Assembly (NCBI GenBank): GCA_965237505.1 | Contig: CBDEFR010000001.1 | Span: 248,001 to 312,000, forward strand | From: NVTR01 sp965237505 | Lineage (GTDB): Bacteria > Pseudomonadota > Alphaproteobacteria > Rhodobacterales > Rhodobacteraceae | Direction: 5' to 3' | DNA: 64,000 bases | Shown here: piece after piece, positions 19,217 to 27,408 of the stretch | Layout of the letters: each line of letters begins with the position of its first letter | Position numbering within the stretch: the stretch's first letter is position 1 | Translations under genes and position numbers: made by a program | The notes under the pieces: generated by a model | What the model was told of the DNA's origin: nothing | The model's database searches: none | Seen by the model: the letters and a program-made list of their open reading frames with translations, nothing else

Positions 19217-19364
19217 AAAATTTGGCGGTGAAATTTGCCTGAAATTTGGGCGAACAGTTGCGGGCGGTGGCGACATTGGTTGTTCAGGGTTTTCTGGGTC
19301 TTGGGGCGACGACTCGGCGTGTGAAAACTGAGCCGGAAATTTCACGGGCGCGTCGTGGCGGCGG

Positions 19365-19652
19365 TCAGTAGCCACCCTTGCGCCGGCTTTCGGGCAGGCC
19401 GACGATTTTGCTGCCCTGTTTGGAGGGATCGCCCGGAAACAGATCGTAGAGGTCTTTTGACGACGGTTTGCCGCCCCAGACCTTGCCCATTGCCTTGGCG
19501 ATGTGTCGGGTGCTGGGCTGGTTTTCGCGGCCGTCGAAAAACTCGGTCCGCAGGTAGGTGATCAGGTCCCAGTGGCGCGCGGTCAGTTCAAAGTTATCGG
19601 CGGCGGCCAGCGCGGCGGCGAGGTTTTCGCTCCAGTCTTCGTGGTTGGTCAA
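19365..19652 (-). CDS. TusE/DsrC-family protein without the catalytic cysteine
   Basis: A 95-residue DsrC-fold protein (WSENLAAALAAADNFELTAR, HWDLITYLRTEFF, NQPSTRHIAKAMG). Functional TusE/DsrC proteins pass sulfur on a C-terminal Cys in a GLPKPTGCV-like tail. Here the tail is GLPESRRKGGY with no Cys, and there is no Cys anywhere. It therefore cannot act as a classical sulfur relay; a regulatory role like that of other Cys-less DsrC homologues is possible. It is oriented toward mipZ and could share a transcript with it. Confidence 0.8.
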   Translation of the reverse strand: MTNHEDWSENLAAALAAADNFELTARHWDLITYLRTEFFDGRENQPSTRHIAKAMGKVWGGKPSSKDLYDLFPGDPSKQGSKIVGLPESRRKGGY

Positions 19653-20004
19653 GTGGCCGGTTGCGGTGCGTCATACAGGGCGGAGGTGGCCGGGACGTTG
19701 TGAGATTTTGGGGTGTGGGTGAACCATGCCCGTGCGCGGCACGGGCGGGCGTCTGAGGTGCCCCCATCGTGCCAGAGGCACGCTATCAGCGTGACGCGGG
19801 CGCTTCTCGCCCACCCCTCGGTTCGGGCGCGGTGTTGTTCAGAGTTGCTGAATAGGCGTGGCCACGTTTACAGCATTACTTGGATACCCAGAAATCCGCA
19901 ATATATAGAAATGTTCACGGGACGTTCCAAGATTTTGTCTATATAGTGCGCACGTCTGGACTCAACCGTTAGTGAATGTTAAAATGAAAACGCAGACTGG
20001 AACT
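19653..20004. other. Non-coding stretch between the DsrC-like gene and an IS5 element
   Basis: It has several GC-rich inverted segments (for example CCCGTGCGCGGCACGGG near 19730) but no convincing tRNA, ORF or terminator with a U tract. The part just right of 19652 should hold the DsrC-like gene's promoter. Confidence 0.35.
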
Positions 20005-20008
20005 CTAG

Positions 20009-20846
20009 GTCACCGACTCATAAGATCGCAACCAAATCCGCAGTGAAGCCAATTGCACGGAGGCGAGGAAGTTGTCGTCACGCTTGTCGTATCGGGTTGC
20101 GATTGCCCGGAAGTGTTGAGTTTGTTGAAGAACCGTTCGACAAAGTTCCTTTCTTTGTAAAGCTCCGGACAGAACTCCTGCAAACGGATCCGGTTCGGCA
20201 TCAACCGGATATTGCCCCACGCGCCCTGTTTGGCGAGACGCGCCCGCAAGGCGTCGCTGTCATAGGCCCGGTCGGCCAGCAGGACAGACCCCGGCCCGAG
20301 CGTTGCAAACATATCCGCCGCCGAACGCCCGTCATGCGCCTGGCCTTCGGTCAGTTTCAACCGGATGGGTCGGCCCACGGCATCCACCAGCGCATGAATT
20401 TTCGTCGTCAGCCCGCCGCGCGAACGGCCCATGCTACGGGATCGCTGCGCTTTTTTTTGCCATTGGCGGCGTGTTGATGCACCCGGATCGATGAGCTGTC
20501 GATCATCTGGATGTCACCGTCGTAAGCCTTTGATACCTCTCGCAAAAGCATCGCCCAAATGCCCGCCTTGCGCCAGCGGTTGAAACGGTTTACGCAAGTC
20601 GTGTGCGGGCCATATCGCGCCGGAATATCCGCCCACGGCGCGCCGGTTCGAAGCCGCCAGAAAATACCGTTCAGCACTCTCTTGTCGTCCACGCGCCTAA
20701 CGCCGCGTGACTTTTGCGGCAGTAGCGGCTGGATAATCGACCACTCAAAATCCGTCAAATCGAACCGCACCATGCCTGCCTCCATTGTTTTGGAGAACTG
20801 AATCACAACACAACCAGATTGGGAATCCCCTTTATGGGTATGTGAC
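20009..20846 (-). mobile_element. IS5-family element (838 bp) with CTAG duplication
   Basis: The ends are GTCAC (20009) and GTGAC (to 20846) within longer imperfect repeats. The 4-bp duplication CTAG lies at 20005-20008 and 20847-20850, a common IS5-group target. It carries a two-frame transposase. Confidence 0.85.
20010..20806 (-). pseudogene. IS5-family transposase, C-terminal frameshift
   Basis: Frame 1 (20408-20806) has FDLTDFEWSIIQPLLP and MIDSSSIRVHQHAANG. Frame 2 (20010-20432) has GRSRGGLTTKIHALVDAVGR, LLADRAYDSDALRA and NFVERFFNKL. They join at an A run on the coding strand, probably a programmed shift as in many IS5 elements. After NKL the frame is lost because CTCAACACTTCC has one A fewer than expected; HFRAIATRYDKRDDNFLAS continues in another frame. 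The intact stop would use the TAG of the CTAG target. Confidence 0.85.
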
Positions 20847-20975
20847 CTAGGCCAAGCTGCGCTTACCGTAACTCCACTGTGGGGCGCAAGTTTTGTTAAT
20901 TAACACGCCAGAATTAGCGCGTTTGCTTTCCAATATCAAGTTTCATGATGGTTCCCAATTGAGAAAGGACTCATA

Positions 20976-21224
20976 ATGGGAATTTCAAATGACGACAAAA
21001 ATTGGGCTTGGGAACAAGCTTAAAATATTCGTGGCAAGTCCCCAGACTTGTATCGCCGCGACGAAATGGGCAACGAAATCTACAAACCCTCGTACGGAAT
21101 GCAAGGCGACAAAAGTTGGGAAATCGAACATCGAAATCCGGTAGCGAAGGGTGGCACTGACCATCGTCGCCACTTGCGTGTACTGCAGTCACAAGCAAAT
21201 CGCATCAAAAGTTACAATTTGTAG
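20976..21224 (+). pseudogene. Small HNH-nuclease-like gene with an in-frame stop
   Basis: The ATG at 20976 follows GAGAAAGGACT. The frame is open for 82 residues except for a TAA at codon 16 (…NWAWEQA-stop-NIRGKSPDL). The rest contains an HNH-like pattern, EIEHRNPVAKGGTDHRRHL followed by QANRIK, matching the usual H…N/H…NQ-K spacing. A single substitution (AAA or AAG to TAA) would explain the stop. It is too short to be a homing enzyme by itself; related small HNH-like proteins occur in Roseobacters. Confidence 0.6.
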
Positions 21225-21334
21225 TTAGCAGTATCCAGGTATTAAAAGCATTAACGCATACCGCGCGAAGGCCTTCGTGAATTTCACGATTTAAGAGACC
21301 CTTCGCAACATCTCTGATTTGAAAACGCCGCCCC

Positions 21335-22633
21335 TGACCTGCTCCCCGAAAACTGGTCCATTTGAAAGGAGGATCTGTTCGCTTAATGTTCACGAGAACG
21401 AGGAGAACAGAGAATGCGCAAGTCACGGTTTAGCGAAGAGCAGATTGTTCGGATCATTCAGGAGTATGCGGTGGGTGCGAAAGTGTCCGAGTTGTGCCGT
21501 AAGCACGGTATGTCGGATGCCACCTTTTACAAATGGAAAGCCAGGTATGGCGGCCTTCAGATTTCCGATGTCAGGCGGCTGAAAGACCTGGAATCGGAGA
21601 ACGGCAAGCTGAAGAAGCTGCTGGCCGAAACCATGCTTGATAATGCTGGCCTGAAAGGGCTTCTGGCAAAAAACTTCTGAAGCCTGCAAGCCGCCGGGAA
21701 GCAGTCATGGTTCTTTGCCGTGACTATCAGTTTTCAACTCGGCGGGCCTGTGGGCTGATTGGGTTTTCCAGATCGAGTAATGAATACAGAGGAAGGCCGG
21801 ATCGCCATGCGAGGATACGGGAACGGCTGGTCACGCTTTCCGGCAAACACCGACGCTATGGCTATCGCATGTTGCATGCCAAGCTTGGCCAGGAGGGTTT
21901 CAAGGTGAACGTGAAAGTGGTGGAGCGACTTTACCGAGAGGAGCGCCTGACCCTGCGCCGCCGCAATCGCAAGAAAATCCCCAAGGGCGTGCGCGAAGGC
22001 GCCTGGTGCCCGATCGCCGCCAACCAGCGGTGGAGCCTGGACTTCACCATGGATGCGCTCGCCAACGGCAGGAAGTTCCGCACCGTCAATCTGAAAGACG
22101 ACTGCACACGGGAATGTCCGGCGATTGATGTGGCCCTGTCGATCCCCGGCTCCCGCGTGGTGGAAATGCTGGAACGGGTGGCTCGTGAGCGGGGGTACCC
22201 GGATGTTCTGACCGTTGACAATGGGCCTGAACTACGAGGCCGCGCGCTTGATGGCTGGGCAGATGATCACGGCGTGCAGCTCTACTTCATCGACCCGGGC
22301 AAGCCGACCCAGAACGCCTACATCGAAAGTTTCAACGGCCGGTTTCGCGAAGAATGCCTGAACTTGAACTGGTTCACCTCGCTGGCCGAGGCAGAAAGGA
22401 TCATCGAGGACTGGCGGATCGATTACAATCAAAACCGGCCCCACTCTTCGCTGAACTATCAAACCCCGGAAGAATTTGCCGCAAACAGGCCTTTCCATAA
22501 ACCGCAATGGGCAGCGACGCTTGAGCTATCTGAAGGCTCCGCGCCACCGCCCATTGCTCACGCCGCCGAATAATGGCAAACAAAAGAGGAACAGAGTCTA
22601 CCTAAAAGTGGCCCTCAAATTGGGGGCAGGTCA
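21335..22633 (+). mobile_element. IS3-family element (IS407-like), about 1299 bp
   Basis: The ends are TGACCTGC at 21335 and GCAGGTCA ending at 22633. The flanks both read CCCC (21331-21334 and 22634-22637), a possible 4-bp duplication. It inserted about 50 bp past the rpmE stop codon, in the 3' region of the ribosomal protein operon. Confidence 0.88.
21414..22573 (+). CDS. IS3-family transposase OrfA/OrfB
   Basis: OrfA (21414-21680, 88 residues) has the HTH SEEQIVRIIQEYAVGAKVSE and a Leu-rich coiled-coil end. OrfB (from about 21680 to 22573) has the rve DDE core: RWSLDFTMDALANG, VLTVDNGPEL and NAYIESFNGRFREECLN. The frames join at a six-A run (CTGGCAAAAAAC), a standard IS3 -1 slippage site giving OrfAB. 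No damage is seen, so this copy is probably functional. Confidence 0.93.
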
Positions 22634-22682
22634 CCCCTTTCAGGAGCGGCGCCGATAAAACTCGCGAAAAATCGGTGTTGCC

Positions 22683-22904
22683 TTAAAACCCCAGGCCTTC
22701 GTATTTCTTCTTGAACTTGGACACCCGGCCGCCGGTATCGAGCAGCCGCGTGCCGCCGCCGATCCAGGCCGGGTGCACCGAGGGGTCAACCTCCAGCGCC
22801 AGGGTGTCGCCCGCTTTGCCCCAGGTTGATTTCATCTGAACGATGTCGCCATTGGTCATCTTAACGTCGATCAGGTGGTAGTCGGGATGCAGGTCTTTTT
22901 TCAT
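22683..22904 (-). CDS. rpmE: Ribosomal protein bL31
   Basis: A 73-residue 50S subunit protein (MKKDLHPDYHLIDVKMTNGD … SKFKKKYEGL). It lacks the CxxC zinc motif, so it is of the Cys-free type. It is the last gene of the block ffh-…-rpsP-rimM-trmD-rplS-rpmE, 13 nt after rplS. The IS3 insertion begins about 50 bp past its stop and may have displaced the terminator. Confidence 0.95.
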   Translation of the reverse strand: MKKDLHPDYHLIDVKMTNGDIVQMKSTWGKAGDTLALEVDPSVHPAWIGGGTRLLDTGGRVSKFKKKYEGLGF

Positions 22905-22917
22905 GCGCTCCGGTCCT

Positions 22918-23301
22918 TTAGGTCTTGGCGCTTTTCAGCGGCTTGTAATGGCTGTCTTCTGCGATCCGGGCCGATTTACCGCGGCGTGCGCGCAGATAAT
23001 ACAGCTTGGCACGGCGGACCTTGCCTCGGCGCACCACGGTGATGCTTTCGATGTTGGCGGAATGCAGCGGGAACATCCGCTCGACCCCTTCGCCAAATGA
23101 TATTTTTCGCACCGTGAACGAGCCGGCGATGCCATGTCCGTTCTTGCGGGCAATGCATACGCCTTCGTAGTTCTGCACGCGCGAGCGGGTGCCTTCGGTG
23201 ACCTTGTAGCCGACGCGGATGGTGTCACCGGCTTTGAAATCCGGAATCTCAGCCCCGAGTGCCTTGACGTGTTCAGCTTCCAGCTGTGCGATCAGATCCA
23301 T
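22918..23301 (-). CDS. rplS: Ribosomal protein bL19
   Basis: A 127-residue 50S protein at the 30S/50S interface. The conserved core is present (FKAGDTIRVGYKVTEGTRSR, GVERMFPLHSANIESITVVR, KVRRAKLYYLRARRGKSARI). Length is normal with a short C-terminal tail. It lies between trmD (54-nt gap) and rpmE, the classic order. Confidence 0.97.
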   Translation of the reverse strand: MDLIAQLEAEHVKALGAEIPDFKAGDTIRVGYKVTEGTRSRVQNYEGVCIARKNGHGIAGSFTVRKISFGEGVERMFPLHSANIESITVVRRGKVRRAKLYYLRARRGKSARIAEDSHYKPLKSAKT

Positions 23302-23355
23302 CGCAGTGTCTCCTCATGTGCTCGCGGTTTTCTCCGCGAAGTCTTGTGCGCGTCC

Positions 23356-24120
23356 TCAGAGCTCTGCATCTTCGTCCGGGTCCATATCGTGCGCCCCGCA
23401 ATAAGCCCGCCAGAGGTCAGGTCGTCGTTCCTTTGTCAGCCTTGCGGCCATCGCCCGTCGCCAGTCAGCTATTTGGGCGTGGTGGCCCGAGCGAAGAACT
23501 TCGGGTATTTCACGGCACTGCCATACGGCGGGCTTGGTATACTGCGGGTGTTCAACCAAAAAATCCGAGAACGAGTCCTGCTGAGTGGATGCCTGATTCC
23601 CAAGCACGCGGGGTATAAGCCGGACGGTGGCGTCAATCAAGGCCTGTGCAGCGATCTCGCCGCCGGTCAGGATGAAATCGCCGAGCGAGATTTCTTCGAT
23701 GCCGAAATGCTCGATCACGCGCTCGTCGACGCCTTCAAAACGGCCGCACAGCAGGGTCACTCCGTCTGCCTGGGCCAGCCGCTCTGCCACCGCCTGGGTC
23801 AGCGGTTTTCCGCGTGGTGACAGGTAGATAACCGGCCAGCGCACCCGGTCTGCGGGGGTATTTTCGCCCGCCTTTGCCAACGCATTGCCCAGAACGTCCG
23901 CCCGCAGCACCATGCCGGCACCGCCACCGGCGGGGGTGTCATCGACGCTGCGATGTTTGCCGATCCCAAAGCGCCGTAGGTCGATGATTTCAAGTTGCCA
24001 GAGCCCGTCGGCCAAGGCTTTGCCGGTCAGGGACTGGCCCAGAACGCCGGGAAACGACGCCGGGAACAGGGTGATGATTTTGGCGGTCCAGATGTCCGCA
24101 GGGTTCGGGCGCTCAGTCAT
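23356..24120 (-). CDS. trmD: tRNA (guanine-N1)-methyltransferase TrmD
   Basis: It methylates G37 of tRNAs that read CNN/CGG codons, preventing +1 frameshifting. At 254 residues it is full length. SPOUT trefoil-knot motifs are present (IYLSPRGKPL, LLCGRFEGVDERVIE, SLGDFILTGGE), as is the early DDTPAGGGAGMVL loop that contacts substrate. The start overlaps the end of rimM by 8 nt, indicating coupled translation. Confidence 0.97.
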   Translation of the reverse strand: MTERPNPADIWTAKIITLFPASFPGVLGQSLTGKALADGLWQLEIIDLRRFGIGKHRSVDDTPAGGGAGMVLRADVLGNALAKAGENTPADRVRWPVIYLSPRGKPLTQAVAERLAQADGVTLLCGRFEGVDERVIEHFGIEEISLGDFILTGGEIAAQALIDATVRLIPRVLGNQASTQQDSFSDFLVEHPQYTKPAVWQCREIPEVLRSGHHAQIADWRRAMAARLTKERRPDLWRAYCGAHDMDPDEDAEL

Positions 24121-24628
24121 CGGGAAATAACCCCGCAGGCGGGTCGATGATGATGCGGCCGGCGGTCAGATCAACCGTTGGAACCACGTCGCGCGTGAAC
24201 GGCACCAGAACGGTCGCTGACCCTTCGGTTAAGCAAACCTCCAGTAGATCGCTGGCGCCGTAGTTGAGCACCGCATTGACCGTGCCGAGCTGTTGCCCGC
24301 CGGTATCGATGACCGAAAGTCCAATAAGATCAGCATGATAGAATTCATCATCGGTCAATCCAGGCAACTTATCGCGGTCAGCGAAAAGCTGGGCGCCGCG
24401 CAGTTTTTCGGCTTGTTCTTTGGTTTCAACCCCGGACAGGCGGGCCGAAAAGCCATTTTTGATGGCGCCGGTGATGGTGACCGAAATCCCTGTCGGACTG
24501 GTTTCGGTAAATAGCGGTGCGTAGTCGGCGATGGCTGCAGGGGTGGCGCAAAAACTTTTCAGCCGCACCTCTTCTTTGAGCCCGAAAGCGCCCGCGATGG
24601 CGCCGACGCATACCCGATCCTTGCTCAT
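24113..24628 (-). CDS. rimM: Ribosome maturation factor RimM
   Basis: It assists 30S head assembly (S19 region). The start MSKDRVCVGAIAGAFGLKEE at 24628 is preferred over an upstream in-frame ATG because AAGGAAG lies just before it. This gives 171 residues. The N-terminal beta-barrel and the PRC-barrel half (DLIGLSVIDTGGQQLGTV, FTRDVVPTVDLTAGRIIIDP) are both present. It lies between rpsP and trmD. Confidence 0.95.
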   Translation of the reverse strand: MSKDRVCVGAIAGAFGLKEEVRLKSFCATPAAIADYAPLFTETSPTGISVTITGAIKNGFSARLSGVETKEQAEKLRGAQLFADRDKLPGLTDDEFYHADLIGLSVIDTGGQQLGTVNAVLNYGASDLLEVCLTEGSATVLVPFTRDVVPTVDLTAGRIIIDPPAGLFPDD

Positions 24629-24703
24629 CCGCTTCCTTTCAATTGCCACCGGCGCGAGGAAAACCCCGCGCCGTCAGTCACTTGGCTGAGAACGCTGGGC
24701 AGA

Positions 24704-25516
24704 TTACTCTGCGGTGCTCTTTTTTGGCTTATCCTCAGCAGGTGTTTCTGCTGCGGCCTCGTCTGCCGAGACGTCTGCGGTGGCGGTGTCGGTCGGGGCT
24801 GGCTCGTCAGCAGGCGCTTCGGCGGCTTCTTTTTCCGTCGGGTCCGCTTCTGCTGCGACCTCATCCGCCGGGGCGTCTGCGGCAGCGGCCTCGCCAGTCG
24901 GGGTTGGCTCGGCGGCAAGCGCTTCAGCGGGCGCCTCGGCGCCCCTTGCTGTCGCCGTTTCCTCTGCCGCGGCCTCTTTTGCAGGGGCGTCCGCGGCGGC
25001 GGCTTGGTCGGCCGCGGTTGGTTCGGCGGCAGGCGCTTCAGCGGGCGCAGCGGCCTCGTCGCTCGCAGTCTCGCTCGCTGCGACTGCTTTTGCGGGGGCG
25101 TCCACGGCGGCGGCTTGGCCGGTCGGGGTTGCCTCGACCACAGCTTCCGCCACAGGCGCAGCGGCGGCTTCTTTGGCTGCCGCAGCTTTGTCGATCTTTT
25201 CCTGAACCCGGACCTTGGCCTTTTCGCCGGGTTCGGCTTTCTTGGGGTTGCTGCGCTGTTTTTTGTCAATGACTCCAGCAGCTTCCAGCATCCGCGAGAT
25301 CCGGTCCGTGGGTTTTGCACCCAGATCCATCCAATGTTTGATGCGGTCGAGATTCATTTTCACCCGCTCTTCGCTGTCTTTGGGCAGCAGCGGGTTGTAG
25401 GTGCCGAGCTTTTCGATGAATCGGCCGTCACGCGGCATCCGGCTGTCAGCCGCAACGATGCGATAGAACGGGCGCTTTTTGCTGCCGCCACGGGCGAGAC
25501 GGATTTTCATAGCCAT
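24704..25516 (-). CDS. rpsP: Ribosomal protein bS16 with a very long Ala/Glu/Pro-rich tail
   Basis: Residues 1-80 or so are a normal bS16 (MKIRLARGGSKKRPFYRIV, ADSRMPRDGRFIEKLGTYNP). A basic linker follows (KKQRSNPKKAEPGEKAKV). The final 165 or so residues are low-complexity acidic sequence built of Ala, Glu, Pro, Thr and Asp in imperfect repeats (AAADAPA, PAEAPAAEPT). Total length is 270 against about 80-120 for typical bS16. Short Ala-rich tails are common in this family of bacteria; this one is extreme. The start has AGGAGA at good spacing. The repetitive DNA could expand or contract. Confidence 0.95.
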   Translation of the reverse strand: MAMKIRLARGGSKKRPFYRIVAADSRMPRDGRFIEKLGTYNPLLPKDSEERVKMNLDRIKHWMDLGAKPTDRISRMLEAAGVIDKKQRSNPKKAEPGEKAKVRVQEKIDKAAAAKEAAAAPVAEAVVEATPTGQAAAVDAPAKAVAASETASDEAAAPAEAPAAEPTAADQAAAADAPAKEAAAEETATARGAEAPAEALAAEPTPTGEAAAADAPADEVAAEADPTEKEAAEAPADEPAPTDTATADVSADEAAAETPAEDKPKKSTAE

Positions 25517-25576
25517 TGGTGTTTCTCCTGATATTGGCGTGGTTCGGTGCGCAGGGATGCATACCCTACGTAGTTG

Positions 25577-25873
25577 TTATTCTTGGTGTTTCTGGTGATG
25601 CCTGATGACTTCGTCGATTATGAAAGTCAGGAATTTGCGGGCAAATTCCGGGTCCAGATTGGCTTGGCGCGCAAGGTCTTCCAGGCGCGCGATCTGCACC
25701 GCTTCGCGGGCCGGATCGGACGCTGGCAGCCCGTGATCGGCTTTCAGTTTTCCCACCGCCTGGGTGCGTGAAAACCGTTCACCGAGCGCGTAAATGATGA
25801 TCGCGTCAAGGCGGTCGATGCTTTCGCGATGCTCTTTGAGGAGCGCTTCGGCGTGGGCTGTGGCGTCGGTCAT
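25577..25873 (-). CDS. Chorismate mutase, AroQ class
   Basis: A 98-residue all-helical chorismate mutase that makes prephenate for phenylalanine and tyrosine. It shows the AroQ pattern: ESIDRLDAIIIYALGERF at the N-terminus, VGKLKADHGLPASDPAREA in the middle and FLTFIIDEVIRHHQ at the end. A monofunctional form next to rpsP is usual in Rhodobacterales. It lies 60 bp upstream of rpsP and may be cotranscribed with it. Confidence 0.9.
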   Translation of the reverse strand: MTDATAHAEALLKEHRESIDRLDAIIIYALGERFSRTQAVGKLKADHGLPASDPAREAVQIARLEDLARQANLDPEFARKFLTFIIDEVIRHHQKHQE

Positions 25874-25889
25874 TTGCGGTCTCCGGGCG

Positions 25890-25933
25890 GTATGGCTTGG
25901 GTATGGCTGGCGTATGGCCGGCGTATGGCAGGG
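25890..25933. repeat. Four 11-bp tandem repeats before the chorismate mutase gene
   Basis: GTATGGCTTGG, GTATGGCTGGC, GTATGGCCGGC and GTATGGCAGGG follow one another directly. They fill most of the 67-bp gap between the downstream end of the GNAT gene and the chorismate mutase start. Confidence 0.8.
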
Positions 25934-25940
25934 TGTTTGG

Positions 25941-26465
25941 TCATGATTTCGGCAGCGCCGGTCCGGGATGCCGATAGACCAGCGACTCTATTCCCAAGGG
26001 CGAGATCCAGGTCGCTTCGTTAACAGCACCCAGCCGTTCAGCGAGCGTGATCGAGCGCGCGTTGTCGGGCGCGATCAGGCTGATCAGGGTGCGCATTCCG
26101 AGCGTCTCATAGGCGTAGTCGCGCGATGCGACCGAGGCCTCGTAAGCGTAGCCCTTGCCTTCAAAGCGATCGTAGATCACCCAGCCCAGTTCGGGTTCCG
26201 GCCAGCCTTCGGGGTGCCACAGGCCGACCCGGCCGACCGGGGCGCCGCTTTTGCGGTCTTCCAGCCACCACATGCCATAGCCTCGCAATTCCCAGTGGCC
26301 GATCATCATCGCCATGCCGCGCCACGCCTCTGGCCGGTCGGCCGGGCCGCCGACGCCACGGCTGCGCTCGGTTTCGCAAAATTCGGCGAACGCTTCGAAA
26401 TCGCCGTCGCGCGGGCCGCGCAGGATCAGGCGGGCGGTTTCAAGGATCGGGATTTGCATGGTCAT
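25941..26465 (-). CDS. GNAT acetyltransferase (RimJ/RimL-like), first of two
   Basis: A 174-residue GNAT-fold protein of the Acetyltransf_3 type: LETARLILRGPRDGDFEAFA at the start, then PVGRVGLWHPEGWPEPELGW, YAYEASVASRDYAYE and LISLIAPDNARSITLAERLGA. Members acetylate protein N-termini or small molecules; the substrate cannot be read here. Its ATG overlaps the stop of the second GNAT gene (ATGA), and the two proteins are clearly paralogous. Confidence 0.9.
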   Translation of the reverse strand: MTMQIPILETARLILRGPRDGDFEAFAEFCETERSRGVGGPADRPEAWRGMAMMIGHWELRGYGMWWLEDRKSGAPVGRVGLWHPEGWPEPELGWVIYDRFEGKGYAYEASVASRDYAYETLGMRTLISLIAPDNARSITLAERLGAVNEATWISPLGIESLVYRHPGPALPKS

Positions 26466-26977
26466 GCCAGGGACTCCGGGGATGGGTGGCGATAGACCAC
26501 ATCTTGCGCGTAGGGCTGCGCCGCGGTTGTGTCGGGCTTGGCGCCAAGGCGTTCAGCGAGCCGGATGGAGCGGGCGTTTTTCGGATCAATGTAGCTGACC
26601 AGCGATTGCAGCCCGAGTGAGTTGAAAGCGAAGGTCAGCGCGGCGCGGGCGGCCTCATAAGCATAGCCGTCGCCCTCGGCATGCGGAAAAAGTACCCAGC
26701 CAATTTCAACTTCGGGAAAATGTGGCGGTTTGATAATGCTGATCTGCCCGACGAACGCGCCGGTGTCGCGCCGGTCGACCGCCCAGGCGCCGTGCCCCAG
26801 CAGCGGCCACTGGGCAATGTCGCTGCAAAACGACAGCCACACCTCACTGCGGGTCTTGGGCCCGCCCATGAATTTCGCATGGTCTGAGCCAAGGACTTTC
26901 GCCAGCGCCTCGAAATCGTCTTGCCGGTGGGGTCGCAGGATCAGGCGCTCGGTCTCAAGGGTGGGCGCAGACATCAT
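26462..26977 (-). CDS. GNAT acetyltransferase (RimJ/RimL-like), second of two
   Basis: The start is set at 26977 (MMSAPTLETERLILRPHRQDD), giving 171 residues; the longer frame upstream belongs to the YeeE gene in another frame. It has the same domain plan as its neighbour (FPEVEIGWVLFPHAEGDGYA, LVSYIDPKNARSIRLAERLG). It is coupled by 4-nt overlaps both to the YeeE/YedE gene upstream and the GNAT gene downstream, so all are probably one transcript from ffh. Confidence 0.9.
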   Translation of the reverse strand: MMSAPTLETERLILRPHRQDDFEALAKVLGSDHAKFMGGPKTRSEVWLSFCSDIAQWPLLGHGAWAVDRRDTGAFVGQISIIKPPHFPEVEIGWVLFPHAEGDGYAYEAARAALTFAFNSLGLQSLVSYIDPKNARSIRLAERLGAKPDTTAAQPYAQDVVYRHPSPESLA

Positions 26978-27408
26978 GTGGCAACAGCCGACGGATTTCC
27001 GAACTTCAGACTGGGCTGCACATACATGCCGACCAGCAGCGCGATCATGAAGACCGCACCGCCGGTGCCGCCATAGGACAGCGACGCCATTGCCGGGCCC
27101 GGGCAGAACCCGGACATCGCCCAACCGATGCCAAACAGCGCCGAGCCGACGATCAGACGCCGGTCAAGGATCGGGTTAGATGGGGCTGGGATTGGGGTGC
27201 CGAGCACTGATGTCGGGCGCCGGTTGGTCAGTTGCCAGGCAAAGACCATCGGCAGAATCGCGCCGCCCAGCACGAAGGCCAGCGTCGGGTCCCAGGCGCC
27301 GAATACGTCCAGCCAGCCCTGCACTTTATCGGTATTGGTCATGCCCGAGATCATCAGGCCAAGGCCAAAGATCGCGCCGGAAATGAGCGAAAACAGCAAT
27401 CGCATCAT
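26974..27408 (-). CDS. YeeE/YedE family membrane protein, second half-unit
   Basis: A 144-residue membrane protein of the YeeE/YedE (sulfur transport) family, starting MMRLLFSLISGAIFGLGLMI after GGAGGTGAT. It contains about four hydrophobic helices and the family signature GWAMSGFCPGPAMAS with its conserved Cys. It is coupled to the first half-unit (27405-27839) by an ATGA overlap. Paired short YeeE/YedE proteins are thought to form one transporter for thiosulfate or another reduced sulfur species; substrate is inference. Confidence 0.88.
   Translation of the reverse strand: MMRLLFSLISGAIFGLGLMISGMTNTDKVQGWLDVFGAWDPTLAFVLGGAILPMVFAWQLTNRRPTSVLGTPIPAPSNPILDRRLIVGSALFGIGWAMSGFCPGPAMASLSYGGTGGAVFMIALLVGMYVQPSLKFGNPSAVAT

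Noticed and set aside
19720..19860. A possible tRNA gene, because of GGTTCG-like and GC-rich stems.
   Set aside because: No acceptor stem, anticodon arm and T-arm could be arranged with proper spacing.
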